64,000 nucleotides of DNA from Ehretia macrophylla (lineage: Eukaryota; Streptophyta; Magnoliopsida; Boraginales; Ehretiaceae), in assembly GCA_037974665.1 (NCBI GenBank), contig CM075778.1, positions 28,524,001 to 28,588,000 on the forward strand, read 5' to 3'. This document shows, piece after piece, positions 55,201-64,000 of this stretch. A program made the translations under genes and the position numbers. The number at the start of each line of letters is the position of its first letter. Position 1 is the first letter of the stretch. The notes beneath the pieces are model-generated. The model was not told where the DNA came from. It made no database searches and saw only the letters and a list, made by a program, of their open reading frames with translations.

Positions 55201-56882
55201 ATGAGATATGCCAACAGGTACAATATATTGCAGTCTTTATAGATCATGATTTATCTTCTTTCTATTCATGGTTAACTTAATCACTTATCGGAACTTAATT
55301 TATGATAGAATGGTGGATCATTGGAGAAGATAGGAAGCCAAGCAAACTTTGTAACACAATGCCTTGTTCTCACGAGAAGATCCTTCGTGAATATGTATCG
55401 GGATCTAGGCTATTATTGGCTTCGCTTTGCCATATATTTTACTTTGTACTTGGGTGTTGGGACAACTTTTTATGATGTTGGGTCTGACTATGGTTCTATC
55501 CAGGTAAAGAATTGGACAAAATGTTACTCAATAGGCATTTCGTGCAATATCATGCTACCATATTTTTTTTTTTTTTTTTTATCTATTACAACACATAAAA
55601 ACTATGATAAAAATGCTACAAATAGTTGTAAATTTTTACTGATCCAAACGCGTCTTCGTAAATAATAAAAAAATGTTTTTTTAAACCATTAAAATTAAAT
55701 TATAATTTAAAACTATTGCGAAAAAGGTAATCTCATGAGTAATTTTTAACTAAAAATGATAATAAATTTTTTTGCCATTGTAATTAAATAAAACAGTTGC
55801 AAAACATTTTAGGTTATACAAAGGCCGAGTAAACATTATAATAAGACACTTATTGCAACTGTTTTTTAGTTTTTTTTTAAATAGAGTATTGCAAAAGATA
55901 CTACTAAAATTTTGTAGTATCTTTAAAATAAGAGTTGAATTTTTTTTGTTATTGATGACTAGCAAGACCCTAATCTACTTGAGAGTTGTTTACTCATCAA
56001 GCTAATTCACTCATTTATGTTTAACATCCCTGTGCAGGCCAGATGTTCAATGCTTATGTTTGTTGTTGTATTCTTAACATTGATGGCAATTGCTGGATTC
56101 CCATCTTTCGTAGAGGACATAAAAGTAGGCATTATGAAACTTAATTTTCAATAGCTTTTTTAGATATATATTAATTAGTTTATGATATTCATGATTATTC
56201 TCTGATCTCATATACTAACATTTCACTTTTAATTCACATGCAAAACCAGATTTTTACTAGAGAGAGATTAAATGGGCACTATGGTGTTTTTGCCTTTGTT
56301 GTTGGAAACACTTTATCTTCCATCCCATACTTGCTACTAATTTCTCTAGCACCAGGAGCAATGGCTTATTATCTTGTCGGCCTTCAGAAGGAGATAAGCC
56401 ACTTTGTCTATTTTAGTTTATTGCTCTTCGCGTGCATGATGTTGGTTGAAAGCCTAATGATGATTGTTGCAAGCATTGTGCCAGATTTTCTCATGGGAAT
56501 CATAACAGGTGCTGGAATTCAAGGTGTGATGATATTAAATGGAGGGTTCTTTCGCTTGCCAAATGATCTTCCTAAGACATTTTGGCGATACCCAATGTAT
56601 TATATTTCATTCCTCAAGTATACAAATGAAGGTTTATACAAAAATGAATTTGAAGGATTGACATTTCCTAACGAGCAAGCAAGAGGACCTCCTACAATTA
56701 ATGGTGATTGGATTTTGAGAAATGTTTGGCAGATGGAGATGGCTTACTCTAAGTGGGTTGATGTTGCTATTGTATTTGGCATGGTGGTTTTATATCGACT
56801 TATGTTCTTGGGAATTTTAAAAGGTGTAGAAAAGTTTAAGCCTATGATTAAAGCTTTCATGGCTCGTGCTGATAAGCCGTAG
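52256..56882 (+). CDS. ABCG: ABCG half-size ABC transporter (WBC/ABCG11-like group), nine exons
   Basis: Exons: 52256-52370, 52556-52909, 54006-54085, 54327-54791, 54911-54997, 55092-55217, 55309-55503, 56038-56124, 56250-56882. They total 2142 nt (713 residues), normal for the family, and all phases agree. The nucleotide-binding domain comes first: Walker [10 protein letters not shown] (residues 142-150), Q-loop VTQDD, signature LSGGQ (248-252), Walker B LLFLDE (268-273) and switch His in ASIHQPSSE (306). About six membrane segments follow in exons 7-9, giving the reverse NBD-TMD order of ABCG. Relatives export cuticle, suberin or other lipids and work as dimers at the plasma membrane; the substrate here is inference. 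The acceptor of exon 2 is taken at 52554-52555, because the AG at 52519 would shift the frame. All introns are GT-AG except intron 2, which ends in AC. Confidence 0.88.
52910..54005 (+). other. ABCG intron 2 with apparent GT-AC ends
   Basis: Donor GTAATA at 52910; the required phase and family homology place the end at 54005, where the sequence is ATGCAC followed by GGAGATTGG. A single C in place of G removes the AG. No AG nearby gives the same protein in frame. It may be a GT-AC splice site, a damaging mutation, or a sequencing error. Confidence 0.7.
53300..53860. repeat. Degenerate tandem repeats with CCCTAAT / ATTAGGG motifs in intron 2
   Basis: About 15-20 irregular units of roughly 25-40 bases containing AAGCCCTAATCAGAT or GATTAGGGTTT in both orientations, including one TAAACCCTAACCCTAA at 53560. 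It looks like a mixed inverted/direct simple array with some telomere-like units. Confidence 0.75.
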
Positions 56883-57244
56883 ACTTATGTAGAAGATCCA
56901 TAATATTAGGAAGGAGCATTAGCATAACAAGTTTGAGACTTGTGTAAACATAATGTACTAAAATTAGTGAAGGAAACAATGATGAAGAATCATATTACTA
57001 TTAGTAGAGATTCAATTTCATCAGTTTAGAATATAATTTTTCTTTTTCTAAGAACACATCATAATAGAAGCATATATAAACTAAGAATTATTATTTGAAT
57101 GGAATTAATACGAAATTTGGAATAATATTAGATCATAAAAAGTGAACTTCTAAACTTACATGCCTCTGGATATTACAGGTTAATGTTCAACCTGTCGAGC
57201 TTAATTTGAGTTACTCTATTTCATTTGGAAAAAAGAAATAAAAA
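56883..57244. other. ABCG 3' region
   Basis: AT-rich 3' UTR and downstream sequence; possible poly(A) signals but none decisive. No other gene. Confidence 0.4.
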
Positions 57245-58120
57245 TACTACAAGAAAATTTGTCTGGGTAGCATAGGACCACGGGCAATGAAGGGACGACG
57301 ATAACAAGCTTGACGCCTCAACCTTCATTGCCAAAGTGGTATTTCGTCAACATTTTGTTGCCAAAAAAAAAAAAAAGGAAAATGTAACTTTCTTTTATGT
57401 TTCTCACCCCATCGTCCCAAAACTCAATTTTTTTAAAAAATTAATTTATTAATTAAAATTTTATAATTAATCATTTTTTGTCGTCTGGTCCCCACCTTCC
57501 ATTTTTTTAAAAAAATATTAAAAAAAATATTAATATTTACAAAAAATTAAAATAAAATATTAATATTTACAAAAAATTAAAATTAAATATATACATATGT
57601 TAATATTTAGAACATGAATAAAATATTGTATAAAATTAGTTTTAAAAATTTACAAAAAAAACTAAAATCTTCTAATTATCATGCTGGTCTTGATTAAGGA
57701 GTAAACAGTTGTCTTGTAGCTTGGCGATCTTGTCTTTCTTCTTCATCTTGAGGCTCACCAGATCTGTTTGTGCCTATCGCTGCTGCTGATGCTCCTGTTT
57801 CTCCAACAGCGATGTTGCTGAAGTTCCTACTGCTTCAACATGCGACGTTACTGCTTCTATTCCTCAATCTGACAAATCTGCTGCTCCTATTCCTCAATTT
57901 GGTGACGCTGCTGCTCCTCAAGTTGTCGTCTAATGGTCTCCGTCATCTGAGTGACAACAACATCGATTTCTTACTACGTTAGTATGTATATGTACCCCCT
58001 CATTGACCCACCAGTTGCCTCGAAGAAGATCTCATTTGGGTTAACGTCCAACGCTGTAGGGTTGGCTTGGCTCACTATTTCACGTTGTTGGAGCATCTCT
58101 GGTAAATTCATATTTTTCAT
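57245..58120 (-). mobile_element. CACTA element remnant: terminus plus transposase-related ORF end
   Basis: The plus strand at 57245 reads TACTACAAGAAAATT, a CACTA terminus with its first C changed to T. On the complement of about 58105-57680 pieces read ANPTALDVNPNEIFFEATGG, then VTQMTETIRRQLEEQQRHQI and a Gln/Glu-rich coiled coil, which resembles the C-terminal part of the plant CACTA 'Transposase_24' family. Several stops, mostly TAG, replace expected Gln codons. The other end of the element is not found, so this is a truncated relic just downstream of the ABCG gene. Confidence 0.6.
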
Positions 58121-58429
58121 ATTTTAACCCATTAAATCATGTACGATTGCACTATTATTGTAAGTTTAAATTGAACATTTGATACAAATTTAGTACAATG
58201 TAGATTTTGAAGCAAAAATGGCAAAAATGATATCAAATGCCAATATTTGGAAACGATCGTCGATACAACACTAAAAGAGAAAGGTAGAACGACCTTGACA
58301 CGAACAAATCGAGATTGAATTTGGCCAAATAGAGTGTGAAAACGGACTCAGGATGTCGAAAAATGTTGAAATACCCTTGGTCAACTTTTGGTCAAAGTCA
58401 AAGTTAACGGTCAATGCGTGAATAGTAAT

Positions 58430-58605
58430 ATTCAACGTGTAAACAGTAATTGGCTGTGAGTGAACAATAAAACTGTGTGCAAAATGTGTGAATAGTACTG
58501 TGCAAATAGTGAACACGTGAATAGTAATGTTTAAATAGTAACAGTGGAATAGTACTGTGCAAATAGTAACCGCGGAATAGTATTGTGCAAATAGTAAGTG
58601 CAGAT
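58430..58605. repeat. Short irregular tandem repeats (GTGAATAGTAATG / GCAAATAGTAAC)
   Basis: About nine units of 15-26 bases each ending in AATAGTA, in the LTR fragment upstream of its TATA box. Confidence 0.8.
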
Positions 58606-58607
58606 TA

Positions 58608-58988
58608 GGCCATCTCCAACAGCTCCCCTATTTTTTTCTTACATTTAGGGGATTTGAAGCATTTTTACTATTTTTACAGATTTACTTTTTCAGTTTCACT
58701 CCAACAGCTCCCCTATTTTTAACCAATCCCTTATTTTATAGAATCCCTATTTTCGTTTTACTCCAACAACTCTCCTATTTAGAAAATTTCTACTTCTATA
58801 ACATTAAAAACTATGGGGGATGGATGGGGGAGTGATTTGATCCCCCAGCAATGAGGGATACAAATTTCAAAACATTTATCCCCTAAAATATAGGGGATCA
58901 TTTGGGGGAGCTGTTGGAGCTATATAGCACCAACAACTCCCCCAAATTTGATGATTTTAGGCATTTGGGGGAGCTGTTGGAGCTCCCC
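58608..58988. mobile_element. Tourist-like MITE, 381 bp
   Basis: Starts GGCCATCTCCAACAGCTCCC and ends GGGGAGCTGTTGGAGCTCCC C. The flanks are TTA at 58605-58607 and 58989-58991, the PIF/Harbinger duplication. Internal copies of the end motif near 58910 and 58935 suggest a nested or duplicated end. Non-coding. Confidence 0.88.
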
Positions 58989-59260
58989 TTAGTAACCAAT
59001 TTTCTTCTATAAATACCCCCTTTCCATTTCATTTGGACACCATTCATTTATTAGATTTTGTTCTTGTTGTTGTTAGCTTTCTATTGTTTTGTTAGTTTAA
59101 AAGTAATTTAGTTCAGTTCAAAGCCCGAATCGAGGAGGCCATAGCCAAATGAAAGTCATTCTGGAGAATTAAAATCCATTATTTTCGATAAGTATTTTTT
59201 AGACTTCTTGATTTTCTATATGACCTTCTTTATTGTAATTGTTATTATGACACATTAAAC

Positions 59261-59473
59261 TCGAGATTCGAGGTAGTAATAAGTGAGGATATTTTTTATA
59301 TATAATTATTGGATTCAGATTATTTTCTATCTCATATTTTTTTTTACTTATCAAGTATTACTTGATTAATCATGCATAAACTTAAAATCATGTTTTCGTT
59401 AATTAAGAATACACATACGCCTAGTTTGGTAAACCAATGGCAATATGAAACTTCCTCAAATGGATACAGTTTG
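59261..59473. other. Intergenic sequence
   Basis: No gene. Ends with ATGGATACAGTTTG; the ATGGATACAGTTYGG sequence is resumed beyond the solo LTR. Confidence 0.5.
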
Positions 59474-62463
59474 TGTAACACCTTGATCTTCACGAGACTG
59501 GAGCTCCAATCCAAATCCCGAGGTCATGAAAAACTAGAGAAAATGAACAGAATTTCCCTTGTTTCTAGGCCTATCCACAAACCATCACGCAAAATAAATG
59601 GACCATAACAACAAGATAACATTTATACAAGCATTTCCATAGTTACTAAATTACTGAAGTCATAATTTCGATTATCATACCACTATAATATTCTTTATTT
59701 ATCTAACTTAGATATTAAGTCATTTAATCAACTTTAACCTAATCCCATTCATTTCTGATTCAATTAGTAGTCCTAGTACCTTTCTAGCAAAAATAGATTA
59801 TAGTATTCTAGTTAGGTTACGACTAACTAAAGCATTACCTATATTATTACATACCGACATACTAAGTTATCCTTCACTTGTTACATTCTTTACAACAACC
59901 AGACATATACAAGGCACACAGGCCTTAAAAGAATACATAACTATCACAAATTTACATAGAAACAATCAACTAAAGCTAAAACATCCAATCAAGGAGACTC
60001 TCGAGCCTTCTTCTTCTCAACCTCTGAGGGAACCGAACTTGTCTCACCTGAAATGGTTAGAAAAAGGGAATGAGCAAACACAATTGTTCAGTGAGGGAGG
60101 GAAACAAATATCCGGGGAGTCTTGAAAACCTTTCGTGCAATGCATATAGGTCAATTATACAACTAACAACATAAACTTTCATTTAGGATAACACAGTTGA
60201 GCAATACATTTGACAAACTATAAATTAAACAACAACTTATAAGCAAATAAAGACCATCCAGGTAATAATATCATATAACCAATCAAAGACCAACAAAGCA
60301 TTAATGACATATAAGAAAACACTAACAATGGTAACTTTCCAAGGATTTAGGGTCCAAGCAAAAGTTACTTAATTAAAAGGATACAATGTTGTCTACAAGC
60401 TCGAACCACGATCCACGAATCACAAACCACGAGCCACGAACTCAAATAGATAATAATAATGATGTCGATAACAAGAAATCCATAAGTTGGCATCCCTATA
60501 CACCAAACGGGGGTACTTTAGATATAACACCCCGTTATCCTATGACCTAACTCTCCTTGGGCGGCATCCCTAGCGAAAGAGGGAATAGCTACGGAGGATG
60601 AACAACCACTGGCAAGCTCGTTACCGCCCAGTGGTGACCACCACATCCGTGTTGAATGGTTGCGCAACCACGATAACAATAGAAGAAAGAATAAGATAGC
60701 AAGATATGTACAAGACACTAGAGGTGGCTCCTACGGCTCAAGAAGTGGCCCCAAGGCACTTTGCCCCACATAACACTTAGTTCTCACACATATAAATGCT
60801 TAAACATAAGGAACACAATATGATACTCAAGCACATAGCACATAATCACGTAGCAATATAAGCAAGATAATCCGATAAACACAAAATCGAGGGACAACAA
60901 AGTAGGTTGCCATCACACATAAGTTACAATCAATAATTAATATAACAATGTATAGTGTAAACAAGGTATACTCATATTCTAACAAAGTAATCAAGCAACT
61001 CAATTCACGAAACTTCACTAATAGAATACACATGCTATACAAAAGTATTTAGACACTTAGCTAATCAATTATAAGGCAATTACCTACAACTATCAATATT
61101 TCTATAAACTAGGCCCTTAAGTCCAATACAAGTACATACAAACAAAACTCAAGCAAATCACAATCCAACCATTCTATCTTTCTAAGGCCACTTTATGACA
61201 CCCTTATAGGCTAAGAAAACTCACTTTTAACTTCATCTATCACAAAAGCCTCATATACACTTTATACTACAACTACCTGAACCACCTCTCTAATTAATGT
61301 CATAAAAGCATTTTATGAACTACCTAACATAATAAATACCTACTATGGCATTCGAACACACCCAGTCAACCAATCTACAAATGACCCCTTTAGATTCAAT
61401 CCAATTTAACAAGTTTATGCAAGTTTAATCCATTCTAAACACTTACCTAGATTCAATAACACTTATGACATCATTAGATATCAAATAAGTAAGCTTAGAA
61501 TCAACAATTAACAACAACCCTAGAAAAATACTATTCATTATCTTCTACAATCAACCATTTGCAATAAACCACAATCCAAGCTATTCAATTACATAAAACT
61601 AGTCTATATAGCATGTAGACACTATACTAAACCACAATCAAGCTTTACATTACCAAATATCAACAAATCTAGAAATTACAACATATGATATAAACTTTAA
61701 AATTCATGAAAAATGCAAAATCTCTCACCAAAGAAGTTTGAAGATGCTAGGTTTAGGCTTAGGATAGCTTGTAAACACCTCAAAATTCTTTAGATGATCA
61801 CACAATAGCAAGATGGAAAAAGATTTTTCTCTTTTCTTACTCCATGTAGCTCAAGGCCTCAAGGCCATTCTTTTTCTTGTTTCATGCTTTTTAATATGTA
61901 TATATGTATATGTATGTAATATATAGATACATAGATAGATATATATTAGATTGGGCCTTGGTTTTATTTAGGAAAAATTGTATAGATTAGCTAAATATTG
62001 CCCAAAATATATGCAATTACAAAAGCCCAAGTAAGTAGTCTAGTATTTACTATTCATACAAGGCACAAATCAATTTTTCTACCCGCCTTCCCAATGTGCT
62101 ATGAAAATAAAATTTATGAACGCATGCCCAAAAATAAACGTATTCTAAGGAAAAAATATGAAATTTGTAAAATAAAATACTTATAATTTTTATCATAGGC
62201 TCAAGACTCGTTTTAAAATGATAAAAATAAGTCTACTAAGTACTAGGAACAATCCCATATAATATAAATTACAAAATAATAGTTAAATATTTTTATTTAA
62301 ATTAAATATACATTAGTACACATTAAAGGAAAATAGACAAAGTAGAAGAAAAATAAAGAACTATGTAATTTCAAAATCTAAAATAAATACATATATACAT
62401 ATAAACACTTAAAATAACACATAATTGTATGCAAATATGTACAATGTGCTATTAGGTCCGGGT

Positions 62464-62722
62464 TGTGAGGAATCGCATCCCACATCGGAGGGCTACGCTT
62501 CTGGGCTGCTTGATATAAGTGGGTAAGTGCTCCTTGTATCGTGTCGAGGCCTTTTCCTGGCAGTGGCTGGGGGAAGCAAAGCCGTGAGGCGTATGGGCGC
62601 CAAAGCGGACAATATCGACATAGTGCGCTTTCGGGCAGGTTCGCCATGGCCTCGGTGCGTGCTCGTCCCCTTGTGGCGAGGCGTATCCCTGCAGGCGTGG
62701 GAGCTGGGTCCGGGGCGTTACA
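62464..62722 (+). repeat. TRIM 5' LTR
   Basis: 259 bp. Contains CCCACATCGGAGGG and TATAAGTGGGTA, common motifs of small plant LTR elements. Confidence 0.96.
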
Positions 62723-62796
62723 AAGGTGGTATCAGAGCCAACCTTCCTTTGTGCCGTTAGCCCGCGAGGGCGCGGGCCTCCTTAAGGGGGGGTGAA

Positions 62797-63055
62797 TGTG
62801 AGGAATCGCATCCCACATCGGAGGGCTACGCTTCTGGGCTGCTTGATATAAGTGGGTAAGTGCTCCTTGTATCGTGTCGAGGCCTTTTCCTGGCAGTGGC
62901 TGGGGGAAGCAAAGCCGTGAGGCGTATGGGCGCCAAAGCGGACAATATCGACATAGTGCGCTTTCGGGCAGGTTTGCCATGGCCTCGGTACGTGCTCGTC
63001 CCCTTGTGGCGAGGCGTATCCCTGCAGGCGTGGGAGCTGGGTCCGGGGCGTTACA
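62797..63055 (+). repeat. TRIM 3' LTR
   Basis: 259 bp; differs from the 5' LTR at the bases in GGTTYGCC and CGGTRCGTGC. Confidence 0.96.
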
Positions 63056-63072
63056 CGGGTTGTTACAGTTTG

Positions 63073-63370
63073 GTTGTACCAACACCTCCAGGTTATGTAA
63101 GTAAGTGATTAATTATGATTTCAACATCTCGGATGGATACAGTTCGGTTGTACCAACACCTCCATTCTAAGAATTGACGAGGGCCTTCACAAGCGGTGAA
63201 ACACGTGGTTTGTCTTTCCAAGAATATGGATATCTCTAGAAAAGATTTGGATAAAAGTTATTCTATAGATAACAGACTAATCTTCCCCAAGAGCTTAGTA
63301 ACCAATTAGGTTTACGACGAAACCTAGAAATCAATCACCTTTCGACTGATTCTACCATAAGGGCCACCGA
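63073..63370. other. Unassigned sequence with a short direct repeat
   Basis: ATGGATACAGTTYGGTTGTA followed by CCAACACCTCC occurs at 63128-63163 and, split by the solo LTR, at 59459-59473 plus 63068-63092. So the pre-insertion site was a tandem pair. No gene. Confidence 0.6.
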
Positions 63371-63611
63371 TAAAGAATAACTCCCCCTGATGCTCTCCTG
63401 CCTATGTATTTTTACATCCTACAACTTTGATAGATTGCTTAGCCTCGTTCATCTTCGACGCTGGGTTTGGACTTGTATCTTGGCCTTTATAATTATGTTT
63501 AGTCTCTATACGTTTTTTTCTTATTAGGCTTTGTGTATGTCCTGTTGGGCCGGACATTTTGTTGTATCATTTGTTTAATAATATAAATTTTATCTTCTAA
63601 CTAAAAAAAAT
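63371..63611 (+). mobile_element. Possible LINE or processed 3' end with poly(A)
   Basis: T-rich 3'-UTR-like sequence ending TTTAATAATATAAATTTTATC, then CTAACTAAAAAAAATAAAAAA. The style is that of plant L1 3' ends, but no coding part is visible, so the class is a guess. Confidence 0.3.
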
Positions 63612-64000
63612 AAAAAATACTTCTCGTAACATAAAGAGAGATCAATAAGTGCTAGATAGCCTTTGTAAGCTAATATATTGTTAGGGTAAAAAGAGTCTAT
63701 TAGTCGTACGATTATTTATATAATTGTAAAATGATTATTAAAGGACTTTGAATTGTAAATGAGCTATTAAATATTAAATATGTTGGGCCACGTTTGGTTT
63801 TCATTCCGGTCTTGATTGTTGGGCCACTAAGTCAGGATTCTGTGCATAACCCTTTATTTATATATACGACCCTTTATTTTAGTTAGTTTGTGTTTGGGCC
63901 AGATTTCTCTTGGCCTTTTGTTTGTAACTTTTCCTATTTAATCCCAAATATGCTTCTTGACAAAAAAAAAAGAGCCAACGAGAAAAAATTGAACGAACTT
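63612..64000. other. Unassigned AT-rich sequence
   Basis: No gene. 63780-63972 ends with a second A run and is again 3'-UTR-like (GGGCC-containing, T-rich). Confidence 0.4.

Larger units (their letters stand above)
58130..59260 (+). repeat. LTR-like fragment (same family as 46740-48440), carrying a MITE
   Basis: Shares ordered blocks with 46890-47160 and has a TATA-like CTATAAATACCCCC at 59013. 58430-58605 contains repeated GTGAATAGTA / GCAAATAGTA units. Non-coding. Confidence 0.5.
62464..63055 (+). mobile_element. TRIM retrotransposon, complete, 592 bp
   Basis: Two 259-bp LTRs (62464-62722 and 62797-63055) run TGTGAGGAATC...GGCGTTACA and differ at only two positions. Between them are 74 bases with a tRNA-Met primer site (TGGTATCAGAGCC, 62727-62739) and a purine tract (AAGGGGGGG, 62784-62792). 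The perfect target duplication is CGGGT (62459-62463 and 63056-63060). There is no coding capacity, as expected for a TRIM, which depends on proteins from other elements. The two-copy ORFs across it are LTR artefacts. Confidence 0.97.
59474..63067 (-). mobile_element. Solo LTR of a Del/Tekay-like gypsy element, about 3.0 kb, containing a TRIM
   Basis: Flanked by a perfect GTTTG duplication (59469-59473 and 63068-63072). On the minus strand it starts TGTAACAACCCGGACC and ends GATCAAGGTGTTACA. Without the TRIM and its duplication it is 2997 bases. It aligns with the LTRs at 34813-41715 and, inverted, 34863-38996: the GTTCAGTGAGGGAGG region near 60088 and the GGGAAGGCGGGTAG complement near 62080 have counterparts in both. 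There are no internal domains and no partner LTR in the window. Reading frames inside it are not genes. Confidence 0.87.

Noticed and set aside
62527..63108. Duplicated reading frames on both strands at the right end
   Set aside because: They are the two LTRs of the TRIM read in several frames, not a gene family.

Overview
The window looks like nuclear DNA of a flowering plant, probably a eudicot. It is AT-rich and intron-containing, has no operon structure, and is packed with plant transposable elements. It also holds an endogenous pararetrovirus and host gene families known from plants: an ABCG half-transporter, an alcohol-forming fatty acyl-CoA reductase (FAR) and a receptor-kinase fragment. 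The only gene that could still be functional is the ABCG transporter at 52256-56882 (+).

Layout. 1-7691 (-) is a nearly full-length endogenous Caulimoviridae copy: primer-binding site, a long ORF1 (movement, coat with zinc knuckle, aspartic protease, RT, RNase H), then ORF2 and a 31-bp tandem array. Both ORFs stay in one frame and are broken only by in-frame stops. 7845-9640 and 16985-23150 are two copies of a segment carrying FAR 3' exons. The second copy keeps more exons, but a 1-kb Tourist-like MITE and a Ty1-copia element (17470-21853) each landed inside an exon. Between the copies lie an A-rich tract, a CACTA-like end with subterminal repeats, and a degraded TRIM. 23385-30540 is a patchwork of local duplications, foldback MULE-type elements, MITEs, a CACTA end, SINEs and a kinase fragment.

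30546-46735 (-) is a decayed Ty3/gypsy element of Tat type (gag, protease, RT, two RNase H domains, integrase, and an antisense ORF). Its integrase is split by a solo LTR (34813-41715), which is itself split by a second LTR in the opposite orientation (34863-38996). 46736-51700 holds LTR remnants and foldback repeats. A second fragment of viral ORF2 (51735-52045) lies just upstream of the TATA box of the ABCG gene. Downstream are a CACTA remnant, an LTR fragment with a MITE, and a 3-kb solo LTR (59474-63067) containing a young TRIM element (62464-63055).

Most useful observations: the virus carries seven premature stops in ORF1, all TAG or TGA and with no frameshift, and the two viral copies show reciprocal CAG/TAG differences, as expected from decay of methylated cytosines. 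Target-site duplications resolve several nested insertions. The ABCG gene has an apparent GT-AC intron. I did not find a clearly new biological system. The window is best read as a well-preserved record of virus integration, silencing-driven decay and nested transposition around one possibly live gene. All calls come from reading the sequence; no database search was run.
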